The position numbers and the translations under genes are program-made. This document shows, in pieces, positions 16,051 through 24,375 of a DNA stretch of 32,041 nucleotides; within the stretch, counting starts at the first letter, position 1, and the number at the start of each line of letters is the position of its first letter. The stretch is from an uncultured Mediterranea sp. (GTDB lineage: Bacteria > Bacteroidota > Bacteroidia > Bacteroidales > Bacteroidaceae). The notes beneath the pieces were generated by a model that searched no databases, was not told where the DNA came from, and worked only from the letters and a program-made list of their open reading frames with translations. The stretch is from the NCBI GenBank assembly GCA_945879145.1, contig CAMCUZ010000024.1:1-32041 (forward strand). Reading direction: 5' to 3'.

Positions 16051-17328
16051 TTATTCCAGGCACTCGTCCAGGTCGTGAGTAAGCTGCTCGCGGTCCAGAT
16101 GCTGGCCAATGAATACAATCTTTACCATACGGTCGCCGTATTGGTCATCCCAATCGCGTAGCAACCCGGGTTCTTCCTTCATCAATTGAATCAAATCTTC
16201 TTCAGGAGCTGTGGCATACCATTGGCCGCACTCCTGAATTTTTTTCTGTTTACCCGCCTGCTCAAATAAGAACGACATATCTCGTTGGTGGCTGAAGTAG
16301 CAGATGCCCTTGGCACGAATGATGTTTTTGGGCCACTTGGTTGCCACAAAGCGGTCGAACTTGTGAATGTCGAAGGCTGGACGGCGATAATAGACAAAGG
16401 TGCTGATACCGTACTCTTCAGCCTCACCTTCATCGTGATGATGATGGTGGTGGTGATGTCCGTGCTCATGATCCTCATGTTCATGCTCGTGCTCATGCTC
16501 ATGTTCCTCGTGCTCATGTTCATGCTCTTCGTCGTGATGATGATGTTTGGCATGTGAACCGTGCTGATGGGCTTCGTGCTCCTCTTCGGCGGTGGCCGCT
16601 TTTTCGATGCCTCTTACCCAGCCAGCGCTGGTCGCTACCCGCTCGAAGTGAAAGAGGTGGGTGTCGAGCAACTTCTCCAGGGGGACATCTGCATAGTTGC
16701 ATTCAATGATTTCGGCTGCCGGTTGTAGCACGCGGATGATGTGCTTGATGCGTTCCAGCTCTTCGGGCTTCACCTCAGCTGCTTTGTTGAGCAGAATCAG
16801 GTTACAGAACTCAATCTGCTGGATGATGAGGTTCTCAATGTCCTCTTCATCGATGTGCTCGCGGGTCAAGCTGTCGCCACAGGCAAACTCATCTTGCAGG
16901 CGCAGCGCATCCACTACCGTCGTCACACAGTCCAGTCGGAGTTGGCCATATTTGGTAAACTCTCCACCCATGCGCGGAATGCTGCAGAGGGTCTGCGCAA
17001 TGGGCTCGGGCTCACAGATGCCACTGGCTTCAATCACGATGTAGTCGAATTGCTGCATCTTCATCAGGTCATACACCTGCTGTATCAGATCCATCTTCAG
17101 TGTGCAGCAGATGCAGCCGTTCTGAAGCGCTACCAAGCTGTCATCTTTCTGATTCACGATACCTCCCTTTTGAATCAGGTCTGCATCGATGTTCACTTCG
17201 CCCAGGTCGTTGACGATGACGGCGAAGCGAATGCCCTTTTCGTTGCTCAAGATATGGTTGACCAAGGTGGTCTTTCCGCTGCCCAGGTAACCCGTCAGCA
17301 GCAGTACAGGAATCTCTTTTTCTTTCAT
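16051..17328 (-). CDS. COG0523 (CobW/YjiA/ZNG1-type) GTPase with His-rich loop
   Basis: This 425-residue G3E GTPase has Walker A GYLGSGKTT at 13-21, the metal-binding CxCC motif at C72, C74, C75 (GCICC), EASG at 100-103 and a C-terminal CobW_C domain. Residues 251-298 are almost all His, Glu and Asp, including a run of eight His, and probably bind zinc or a similar metal. The usual NKxD base motif reads NKAAE (181-185), missing the aspartate. Family members deliver or insert metal into client proteins; which metal is not decided here. The gene is divergent from ileS and convergent with the MORN gene. A repeated TTGTCAG lies just upstream (17343-17358). Confidence 0.92.
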   Translation of the reverse strand: MKEKEIPVLLLTGYLGSGKTTLVNHILSNEKGIRFAVIVNDLGEVNIDADLIQKGGIVNQKDDSLVALQNGCICCTLKMDLIQQVYDLMKMQQFDYIVIEASGICEPEPIAQTLCSIPRMGGEFTKYGQLRLDCVTTVVDALRLQDEFACGDSLTREHIDEEDIENLIIQQIEFCNLILLNKAAEVKPEELERIKHIIRVLQPAAEIIECNYADVPLEKLLDTHLFHFERVATSAGWVRGIEKAATAEEEHEAHQHGSHAKHHHHDEEHEHEHEEHEHEHEHEHEDHEHGHHHHHHHHDEGEAEEYGISTFVYYRRPAFDIHKFDRFVATKWPKNIIRAKGICYFSHQRDMSFLFEQAGKQKKIQECGQWYATAPEEDLIQLMKEEPGLLRDWDDQYGDRMVKIVFIGQHLDREQLTHDLDECLE

Positions 17329-17430
17329 TTATTTATCGTTTTTTGTCAGAATTGTCAGTAATGAGGTAAACTACAAAAACAGTGCCAAAGTTTTCTGCTG
17401 AAAATAATTCGTTATTTCTTTCTTTTTTTG

Positions 17431-17438
17431 TAGCTTTG
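17431..17438 (+). promoter_or_regulatory. -7 element for ileS and its operon
   Basis: TAGCTTTG matches TAnnTTTG. About 20 bases upstream TTCG (17408-17411) is a one-mismatch -33. The leader to the ATG at 17523 is about 80 bases and can form small hairpins (CCCTA 17441-17445 with TAGGG 17450-17454; or GGGTGCA 17452-17458 with TGCAACCC near 17473-17480). Confidence 0.55.
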
Positions 17439-17522
17439 CGCCCTAAATATAGGGTGCATGGTGGCCTTTGGCTGCAACCCTTTTGGTAATATGCGTAATA
17501 AAAAATAAAATATAACCATCTG

Positions 17523-20500
17523 ATGGGAAAGAAATTTACTGAATATCAGAAGTTTGACCTTTCTGAAATCAATAAGGAAGTGTTGAAGAGCTGGGATGCG
17601 AACGATGTGTTCGCCAAAAGTATGACCGAGCGCGAAGGATCTCCTTCGTTTGTTTTCTTTGAGGGACCTCCCTCGGCCAATGGTATGCCGGGTATTCATC
17701 ACGTCATGGCTCGCTCAATCAAGGACATCTTCTGTCGTTACAAGACGATGAAGGGATTCCAGGTGAAGCGTAAGGCCGGATGGGATACTCACGGACTGCC
17801 TGTAGAGCTGGGAGTGGAGAAGGCCCTCGGTATTACCAAGGAGGACATCGGCAAGAGCATCTCTGTGGCCGAGTACAATGCGGCCTGCCGCAAGGATGTG
17901 ATGAAGTTTACCAAGGAGTGGACTGACTTGACTCACCGCATGGGTTATTGGGTCGATTTGGAGCACCCCTACATCACGTACGACAATCGATACATCGAAA
18001 CGCTCTGGTGGCTGCTCAAGCAACTCTACAACAAGAACCTGCTCTATAAGGGCTATACCATTCAGCCCTATTCGCCTGCCGCTGGTACGGGTCTTAGCTC
18101 GCACGAGCTGAACCAGCCAGGGTGCTATCGCGATGTGAAGGACCTGACCGTAGTGGGGCAGTTCCGCATCCTGGACCCCAAGCCCGAGATGGCCGAGTGG
18201 GGTACTCCTTATTTCTTAGCCTGGACTACTACGCCTTGGACCTTGCCTTCGAATACAGCACTCTGTGTAGGTCCGAAGATTGATTACGTAGCTGTTCAGA
18301 CCTACAATGCCTATACGGGTGAGAAGATGACTGCTGTGCTGGCCAAGCCGTTGCTCTATAACCATTTCAACCCCAAGGCCGAGGGGCTGAGCCTGGAGGA
18401 TTACAAGCCGGGTGATAAACTGGTTCCCTTCAAGGTCGTGGGCGAATACAAAGGTCCGGAGCTGGTCGGTATGAAGTATGCTCAGCTGCTGCCGTGGGTG
18501 AAGCCTGTGGAGATGGATGCAGAGGGCAATTGGCACGATGCCTCCGATAAGGCTTTCCGCGTAATCCCTGGTGATTATGTGACGACTGAAGATGGTACCG
18601 GTATCGTGCATATCGCTCCTACGTTTGGTGCGGATGACGCCAATGTGGCCCGTGCCGCAGGTATTCCCTCGCTCTTCATGATCAACAAGCGAGGCGAGAC
18701 GCGCCCCATGGTGGATCTGACCGGTAAGTTCTACCTGCTCGATGAACTCGACGAACGCTTTGTGAACGCTTGTGTAGATACCACTATATATAAGGAGTAT
18801 GAAGGTCGCTGGGTGAAAAACGCCTACGACCCGCAGTTTACCGTGGATGGCAAGTACGACGAAAAGGCTGCACAGGCTGCTGAGAGCCTCGACGTCTATA
18901 TCTGCATGAAGATGAAGGCGGCCAATCTGGCCTTCAAGATGGAGAAGCACGTCCACAACTATCCCCACTGCTGGCGTACCGACAAACCGGTGCTCTACTA
19001 TCCCCTGGATAGCTGGTTTATCCGCAGTACGGCCTGCAAGGAGCGCATGATGGAGCTGAATAAGCAGATTAACTGGAAACCCGAAACGACAGGTACCGGA
19101 CGCTTTGGCAAGTGGCTGGAGAACTTGAACGACTGGAACTTGAGCCGTTCACGCTACTGGGGTACTCCGCTGCCCATCTGGCGTACTGAAGAGGGAGATG
19201 AAGAGAAGTGCATCGAGTCGGTCGAGGAGCTCTATAATGAGGTAGAGAAGGCTGTGGCTGCCGGAGTGATGCAGTGCAACCCCTACAAGGAGAAAGGCTT
19301 CGTTCCTGGTCTCTATACTCAGGAAAACTACGATAAAATTGACCTCCACCGTCCTTATGTGGACGATATCCTGCTCGTCTCTTCAACGGGAAAACCGATG
19401 AAGCGCGAGAGCGACCTGATTGACGTATGGTTTGACTCAGGTGCCATGCCCTACGCACAGATTCACTATCCGTTTGAGAACAAAGAGGCGCTTGATACCC
19501 ATCAGGTCTATCCCGCTGACTTCATTGCCGAAGGGGTGGACCAGACCCGTGGCTGGTTCTTCACGCTCCATGCCATCGCTACGATGGTGTTTGATAGCGT
19601 CAGCTACAAGGCGGTGATCTCCAATGGCTTGGTGCTGGATAAGAATGGTAATAAGATGTCCAAGCGCCTGGGCAATGCAGTTGATCCCTTTGCTACCATT
19701 GAGAAGTATGGTTCCGACCCCCTGCGTTGGTACATGATTACCAACTCATCTCCTTGGGACAACTTGAAGTTCGACGTAGATGGCGTAGAAGAGGTTCGTC
19801 GCAAATTCTTCGGCACCCTCTACAACACCTACTCCTTCTTTGCCCTCTATGCCAATGTGGATGGGTTCAGCTATGCAGAGCCCGATGTGCCCCTGCAGGA
19901 GCGTCCGGAGATTGACCGCTGGATTCTCTCCTTGCTGAACAGTCTTATTAAGCAGGTGGATAGCTGCTTGGCTGATTACGAGCCCACCAAGGCTGGTCGC
20001 TTGATCCAGGATTTCGTCAACGACAACCTCTCCAACTGGTATGTCCGTCTGAACCGTAAGCGCTTCTGGGGCGGTGGGATGACTACCGACAAGCTTTCGG
20101 CTTACCAGACGCTTTACACCTGCTTGGAAACTGTCGCTAAACTGATGGCTCCTATTGCACCCTTCTATGCCGATATGCTCTATATGGACCTGGTGAAGGT
20201 TACCGGTCGCGACCAGGTGGTTTCTGTCCATCTGGCCAAATTCCCCGAAGCCAACGAGGCTCTGATTGACAGTGAACTTGAAGCCCGTATGCAGATGGCA
20301 CAGAGCGTCACCTCTATGGTACTGGCGCTGCGTCGCAAGGTCAACATCAAGGTACGTCAGCCCCTGCAGTGCATCATGATTCCTGTAGTCGATGAGGCTC
20401 AGCGCGCCCATATTGAGGCTGTAAAGAACTTGATTATGAGCGAGGTGAACGTGAAGGAGCTGCAGTTCGTCGAGGGCGAATCGGGCGTATTAGTCAAGAA

Positions 20501-21014
20501 GGTGAAGTGCGACTTCAAGAAGATGGGTCCCAAGTACGGCAAGCAGATGAAGGCCGTAGCAGCTGCAGTAACGGCTCTTCCGCAGGAGGCTATTGCTACG
20601 CTGGAGCGCGAGGGAAGCTATCTGCTCAACCTCGATGGTGCTGAGGTGAAGGTTGAAGCAACTGATGTAGAAATCTTCAGTGAGGATATCCCTGGTTGGC
20701 TTGTAGCGAACGAGGGTAAGCTGACAGTAGCCCTCGAGGTGACCTTGACAGACGAACTTCGTCGAGAGGGTGTGGCTCGCGAGTTGGTAAACCGTATTCA
20801 GAACATCCGTAAGTCAAGCGGTCTGGAGATTACCGACAAGATTGAAATTCAGCTCTCCAAACATCCACAGAGCGATGCAGCCGTTGAAGCATATCGCGAA
20901 TACATCTGTAAGCAGGTACTCGGTACGTCGCTCATCTTGATGGATGAAGTAGCCGATGCCACCGAACTCGACATGGATGAGTACAAGCTCTACGTACGCA
21001 TCTTGAAGAATTAA
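17523..21014 (+). CDS. ileS: Isoleucyl-tRNA synthetase, IleRS2 type with GXHH motif
   Basis: This 1163-residue class I synthetase charges tRNA-Ile. The catalytic signature normally written HXGH reads G57-I-H-H60 in PPSANGMPGIHH; KMSKR is at 711-715. The CP1 editing domain shows TTPWTLPSNTALCV and TGIVHIAPTFGADD. The long C-terminal region and overall sequence are of the eukaryote-like IleRS2 type rather than the E. coli IleRS1 type. In other IleRS2 enzymes a GXHH swap has been reported to give very high mupirocin resistance with activity retained. The gene heads an operon with a DksA-like gene and lspA. It is the only IleRS gene in this window. Confidence 0.97.
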   Translation: MGKKFTEYQKFDLSEINKEVLKSWDANDVFAKSMTEREGSPSFVFFEGPPSANGMPGIHHVMARSIKDIFCRYKTMKGFQVKRKAGWDTHGLPVELGVEKALGITKEDIGKSISVAEYNAACRKDVMKFTKEWTDLTHRMGYWVDLEHPYITYDNRYIETLWWLLKQLYNKNLLYKGYTIQPYSPAAGTGLSSHELNQPGCYRDVKDLTVVGQFRILDPKPEMAEWGTPYFLAWTTTPWTLPSNTALCVGPKIDYVAVQTYNAYTGEKMTAVLAKPLLYNHFNPKAEGLSLEDYKPGDKLVPFKVVGEYKGPELVGMKYAQLLPWVKPVEMDAEGNWHDASDKAFRVIPGDYVTTEDGTGIVHIAPTFGADDANVARAAGIPSLFMINKRGETRPMVDLTGKFYLLDELDERFVNACVDTTIYKEYEGRWVKNAYDPQFTVDGKYDEKAAQAAESLDVYICMKMKAANLAFKMEKHVHNYPHCWRTDKPVLYYPLDSWFIRSTACKERMMELNKQINWKPETTGTGRFGKWLENLNDWNLSRSRYWGTPLPIWRTEEGDEEKCIESVEELYNEVEKAVAAGVMQCNPYKEKGFVPGLYTQENYDKIDLHRPYVDDILLVSSTGKPMKRESDLIDVWFDSGAMPYAQIHYPFENKEALDTHQVYPADFIAEGVDQTRGWFFTLHAIATMVFDSVSYKAVISNGLVLDKNGNKMSKRLGNAVDPFATIEKYGSDPLRWYMITNSSPWDNLKFDVDGVEEVRRKFFGTLYNTYSFFALYANVDGFSYAEPDVPLQERPEIDRWILSLLNSLIKQVDSCLADYEPTKAGRLIQDFVNDNLSNWYVRLNRKRFWGGGMTTDKLSAYQTLYTCLETVAKLMAPIAPFYADMLYMDLVKVTGRDQVVSVHLAKFPEANEALIDSELEARMQMAQSVTSMVLALRRKVNIKVRQPLQCIMIPVVDEAQRAHIEAVKNLIMSEVNVKELQFVEGESGVLVKKVKCDFKKMGPKYGKQMKAVAAAVTALPQEAIATLEREGSYLLNLDGAEVKVEATDVEIFSEDIPGWLVANEGKLTVALEVTLTDELRREGVARELVNRIQNIRKSSGLEITDKIEIQLSKHPQSDAAVEAYREYICKQVLGTSLILMDEVADATELDMDEYKLYVRILKN

Positions 21015-21064
21015 ACAATTAAAATGAATCATTATAGTTTCTGTAATTTAAAAACGTAAACGAT

Positions 21065-21445
21065 ATGGCAGAAAAAACAAGATATTCCGATGCTGAATTG
21101 GAAGAATTCAAGGAGATTATCCTGGAGAAGCTGAAATTGGCTCAACGTGATTATGATTTGCTCAAGGCTTCGTTGACAGGTTCAGACGAGAACTCAACGG
21201 ACGATACGTCGCCCACGTACAAAGTGCTCGAAGAGGGTGCCAACACCCTCTCGAAGGAGGAGACCACCCGTCTGGCTCAGCGTCAGCTCAAGTTCATCAA
21301 CGGCTTGAAGGCAGCTTTGGTACGCATCGAGAACAAGACCTACGGTATTTGTCGTGAGACGGGTAAGCTGATTCCCGCTGAGCGTCTGCGTGCAGTACCT
21401 CATGCCACCTTGAGCATCGAAGCCAAACAAAGCGGAAAGAAGTGA
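21065..21445 (+). CDS. DksA/TraR family protein without a full zinc finger
   Basis: This 126-residue protein has an N-terminal coiled coil (about 8-90) and the C-terminal YGICRETGKLIPAERLRAVP region of DksA/TraR proteins. Only one cysteine (C96) remains of the four that hold zinc in E. coli DksA; the second is T99. The same loss is seen in Bacteroidota versions. Relatives bind the RNA polymerase secondary channel and adjust transcription with ppGpp. It lies 50 bases after ileS and directly before lspA, probably in one transcript. Confidence 0.9.
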   Translation: MAEKTRYSDAELEEFKEIILEKLKLAQRDYDLLKASLTGSDENSTDDTSPTYKVLEEGANTLSKEETTRLAQRQLKFINGLKAALVRIENKTYGICRETGKLIPAERLRAVPHATLSIEAKQSGKK

Positions 21446-21447
21446 GC

Positions 21448-22083
21448 ATGGCAAGCAGTATCAGGACAAAAGGGTGGATTGCATGCACCACCATACTCTC
21501 GGTGCTTCTCATCGACCAGATTATCAAGGTGTGGATCAAGACCCACATGTATTGGCATGAGAGCATCCGAGTCACTGATTGGTGCTACATCTACTTTACC
21601 GAGAACAACGGCATGGCCTTTGGCATGGAAATCATCGGAAAACTCTTCCTGACCACCTTCCGCATTGTGGCTGTAGCCGCCATCGGATACTACCTCTACC
21701 GCTTCGTCAAGCATGGGCTGAAGACCGGCTTTATCGTCTGTGTTTCGCTGATTCTGACTGGTGCGTTAGGCAACATCATCGACAGTGTCTTCTATGGAGT
21801 GCTCTTCAGCGAGAGCACCCATGCACAGGTAGCCACCTTTCTGCCCAAGGGTGGGGGATATGCTCCGCTGCTCTACGGTAAAGTGGTGGATATGTTCTAT
21901 TTCCCCATCATCGATACCACGTGGCCTGCGTGGATGCCGCTGGTTGGTGGAGAGCATTTCATCTTCTTCAGCCCCATCTTCAACTTTGCTGATGCGGCCA
22001 TCAGCTGTGGCATCATAGCCATGTTGCTCTTTTACAGCCGCTACCTGAACGAATCGTATCAATTGATTAAAAAGAAGGAATGA
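21448..22083 (+). CDS. lspA: Lipoprotein signal peptidase (signal peptidase II)
   Basis: From the ATG at 21448 the protein has 211 residues and four predicted membrane helices. The catalytic aspartates are D112 (GNIIDSVFYG) and D182 (NFADAAIS), and TENNGMAFG lies at 51-59. It cleaves lipidated prolipoproteins at the inner membrane. It is about 45 residues longer than E. coli LspA because of an insert between the catalytic motifs (about 121-175), common in Bacteroidota. A GTG at 21442 overlapping the dksA-like stop is an alternative start. The stop overlaps the next ATG by 4 bases. Confidence 0.96.
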   Translation: MASSIRTKGWIACTTILSVLLIDQIIKVWIKTHMYWHESIRVTDWCYIYFTENNGMAFGMEIIGKLFLTTFRIVAVAAIGYYLYRFVKHGLKTGFIVCVSLILTGALGNIIDSVFYGVLFSESTHAQVATFLPKGGGYAPLLYGKVVDMFYFPIIDTTWPAWMPLVGGEHFIFFSPIFNFADAAISCGIIAMLLFYSRYLNESYQLIKKKE

Positions 22084-23171
22084 AGTTGGTTGTCGGAAGG
22101 TTGTTGCTGCTTGGAGCTGGATTGGCCCTGCTTACTGCGTGTGAAGTGAAGCGCCCCAAAGGGGTGCTCACTGAGGTGAAGATGGAGGAGGTGCTCTATG
22201 ACTATCATCTGGCTAAGGTGATGGCCGATGAGGTGCCTTACAATGAGGCCTATCGCCGTCCAATCTATCGCGATGGAGTCTTTGTAAAACATGGTATCAC
22301 CGAGGCTGAGTTTGACTCCTCCATGGTGTGGTACACCCGTCATACCGACCAGCTGGCTAAGATGTACGAGCACATCACGCAGCGTTTCAAGCAAGCCAAC
22401 GATGCGGTGAACCATCTGATTGCCCTACGCGATATGCCTGCTTTGGAGATGCCCTCGGGAGATAGTGTGGAGGTGTGGGCTCTGCATCGTCACGAAGTGC
22501 TAACCCCTTTTCCTCTGAGCAGTCGCATTCATTTTGAGCTGACGGCCGACACGACCTTCCATGAGCGGGATAGTCTCTGCTTCCTGCTCGATTACCGTTA
22601 CCATGGCCAGCTGACCGATTCCTTGCAGAAGGCTGTGATGGGGCTGACCCTCCATTTCAAGAACGACTCGGTGCTTCATGCATGGCAGCGGTTACAAGCT
22701 GTTGGTCCGGCGCGTATGGAGTTGGCTTTGCAATCCGATACGCTGGGTGAATTGCGCAATGTCAGTGGCTTTGTCTATCTGCCCAATGGCGAGCAGAGAG
22801 CCTCCCTGCGTCTGCTGAGTGCCAGCGTGATGCGCTATCATGCCAAGGATAGCCTGAAGCTGGAATCTGATTCGATTCAAGAGGCTAAGCCTGCTGCACC
22901 CAAGGCTTCCGCAAGTCAGCAAGATACTTTAGCGGTACAACCCGCTAAGCCTGCTTCTGACCAACCGGCTATGCGTGCTACCGACCGTCTGCGCCAGCGT
23001 CATAACATGCCTGCTAAGCCTGCTTCCACTCCTTCGGCTAAGTCCGAACAGCGTCCTCAGCCTACAGCTAAACCGCCAGTGAAACGCTCTCCCGCAGCAA
23101 AGAAACGTGCTTTGGGCGGCAAGCCACTTCGTCCGATTACGCTCGATGAGCAAGAACTGCCCCAACGATAA
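22080..23171 (+). CDS. DUF4296 lipoprotein
   Basis: This 363-residue protein has a lipoprotein signal peptide with lipobox LTAC (C21), so it is a probable substrate of the LspA encoded directly upstream (4-base overlap). Residues 30-115 (VKMEEVLYDYHLAKVMADE and on) match the DUF4296 domain of Bacteroidota. The middle part is unassigned. The C-terminal 90 residues are rich in Pro, Ala, Lys and Ser (repeated AKPAS-like strings) and probably disordered. The function is unknown; the location is the inner or outer membrane, facing the periplasm or the surface. Confidence 0.88.
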   Translation: MKLVVGRLLLLGAGLALLTACEVKRPKGVLTEVKMEEVLYDYHLAKVMADEVPYNEAYRRPIYRDGVFVKHGITEAEFDSSMVWYTRHTDQLAKMYEHITQRFKQANDAVNHLIALRDMPALEMPSGDSVEVWALHRHEVLTPFPLSSRIHFELTADTTFHERDSLCFLLDYRYHGQLTDSLQKAVMGLTLHFKNDSVLHAWQRLQAVGPARMELALQSDTLGELRNVSGFVYLPNGEQRASLRLLSASVMRYHAKDSLKLESDSIQEAKPAAPKASASQQDTLAVQPAKPASDQPAMRATDRLRQRHNMPAKPASTPSAKSEQRPQPTAKPPVKRSPAAKKRALGGKPLRPITLDEQELPQR

Positions 23172-23177
23172 CCGGCG

Positions 23178-23516
23178 ATGAAGCGAGTAGCTGCTCATGC
23201 ACTCTATCTTCCCGATGTCGGTTATCTGCGTCGCATGGTGGTGGAGTTGGACCAGGGGATTGCGCTCCGTGTCTATCCCTTGCAGGGTGAGATGGAGGAT
23301 ACCCTTTGGCTCCCTGGGCTTCTTGTACTTCCCTCACATCCTGATGAACCGTTTCATTATGCTGCTCCAGAACCGTTCCCTACCAGTGCAAATGGAGCAC
23401 TCTATAGCAAAGAGCTGATGCAGCGGGCCATAGGTCGTAGGGTGGCCTATTGTGCCTCTTTCGACTTTAGCCGTTGGCGGCCTGCCGACGAAACTCTGCA
23501 CATACAATGGCTGTAG
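23178..23516 (+). CDS. Conserved small protein, function unknown
   Basis: This 112-residue protein starts 6 bases after the DUF4296 lipoprotein gene. It has no signal peptide or membrane segment. The pattern RMVVELDQGIALRVYPLQGE followed by DTLWLPGLLVL recalls a small family found at the same place in other Bacteroidales, but I cannot name it. The last 50 bases overlap, on the opposite strand, the end of the RNA methyltransferase gene. Confidence 0.75.
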   Translation: MKRVAAHALYLPDVGYLRRMVVELDQGIALRVYPLQGEMEDTLWLPGLLVLPSHPDEPFHYAAPEPFPTSANGALYSKELMQRAIGRRVAYCASFDFSRWRPADETLHIQWL

Positions 23517-24249
23517 CAATCGCCACATTCAGTGATTCGCTGGTGGAGCGAGTAGCAGGATAGTTGGGCACAAAGAGTTTTCGGTTCACCATCTTCCGAA
23601 CCTCTTCGCTGATGCCGTTTCCCTCGTTGCCCATGATGATCAGTCCGTTGCCACTTAGGGGTTGGCTATAGATATTCTCCCCATCCAGTAGGGTGGCGTA
23701 GATGGGTACATCCGGTAGGCCTCGAATTAAATCTGGCAGCGAGATGTAGTGTAGCTTGACGCGAGCCAGCGCACCCATCGTAGCTTGCACGCACTTGGGA
23801 CTGAAGGCATCGGCAGAGTTCGGAGAGCAGAAAATGTGCTCAATCCCAAACCAGTCGGCCAGTCGGATAATGGTACCCATATTGCCAGGGTCCTGTACCC
23901 CATCCAGTGCCAGACAGAGCGACTCGCGGGGAGCCTCTACGGGAAGTATGGCGGAGGCAGATAGGAGCTCTTGAGGTAGGGAAAAGAGAGCCAGTACCTG
24001 CTGGGGACTCTTCTGCAGACTGGCTCTAGCCAACTCCTCATCCGTGACCTCGATCACTTCGCAGGAAGGAAGTAACGTTTTCATCTCCTGTAGCCAAGGA
24101 GAGGTAGCAACCAGCAGTTGGCAGTCGAAGCAGGAGAGCAGTTCACCTACGATCTTCGGCCCCTCGGCCAGAAAACAGCCCGTCTCCTTGCGGAATTTCT
24201 TCATCTCCAACGAGTGAATCCATTTAATCTTGTTCTTGCTTATCGGCAT
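23467..24249 (-). CDS. SpoU/TrmH family RNA 2'-O-methyltransferase
   Basis: This 260-residue SPOUT enzyme has motif 1 QDPGNMGTIIRLADW (N123, G125, R129), motif 2 IIMGNEGNGIS (204-214) and motif 3 STSESLNVAIA (235-245), which form the knotted SAM site. The N-terminal part (ISKNKIKWIHSLEMKKFRKE, LAEG) is the substrate-binding domain seen in RlmB-like proteins. It methylates rRNA or tRNA, but which site cannot be read from the sequence. The frame extends upstream to 24390, but MPISKNKI at 24249 fits the family and has a promoter before it. The 3' end overlaps a convergent gene by 50 bases. Confidence 0.93.
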   Translation of the reverse strand: MPISKNKIKWIHSLEMKKFRKETGCFLAEGPKIVGELLSCFDCQLLVATSPWLQEMKTLLPSCEVIEVTDEELARASLQKSPQQVLALFSLPQELLSASAILPVEAPRESLCLALDGVQDPGNMGTIIRLADWFGIEHIFCSPNSADAFSPKCVQATMGALARVKLHYISLPDLIRGLPDVPIYATLLDGENIYSQPLSGNGLIIMGNEGNGISEEVRKMVNRKLFVPNYPATRSTSESLNVAIATAIVCAEFRRQAANG

Positions 24250-24279
24250 ATTGGGTTGGCATATCGATTTTTGATGATG

Positions 24280-24309
24280 CAAAAGTACGCTTTTTTTAGC
24301 ATTAAACAA
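24280..24309 (-). promoter_or_regulatory. Promoter for the RNA methyltransferase gene
   Basis: On the minus strand TTG (24309-24307), 19 bases, then TACTTTTG (24287-24280) matches the Bacteroidetes consensus. It gives a leader of about 25-30 bases to the ATG at 24249, which supports that start. Confidence 0.65.
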
Positions 24310-24338
24310 GCAATTGCTGAAAATTCTTACGGTTGTGG

Positions 24339-24370
24339 TTTGCCGTTTTCCACTACATGTTGTATCTTTG
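24339..24370 (+). promoter_or_regulatory. Promoter for tamL, almost touching the start codon
   Basis: TTTG (24339-24342), 20 bases, then TATCTTTG (24363-24370): a full consensus promoter. The ATG of tamL is at 24376, only 5 bases after the -7 element, so the transcript should start at or within a few bases of the start codon. Confidence 0.7.
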
Positions 24371-24375
24371 CCCAC

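Noticed and set aside
16240..16600. Possible simple-sequence artefact in the His-rich part of the COG0523 gene
   Set aside because: The frame stays open on both sides with intact domains, and His-rich loops are normal in this family.
24118..24375. N-terminal extension of tamL
   Set aside because: It would place 86 residues before the lipoprotein signal peptide and overlap the divergent methyltransferase gene; a promoter lies just before 24376.
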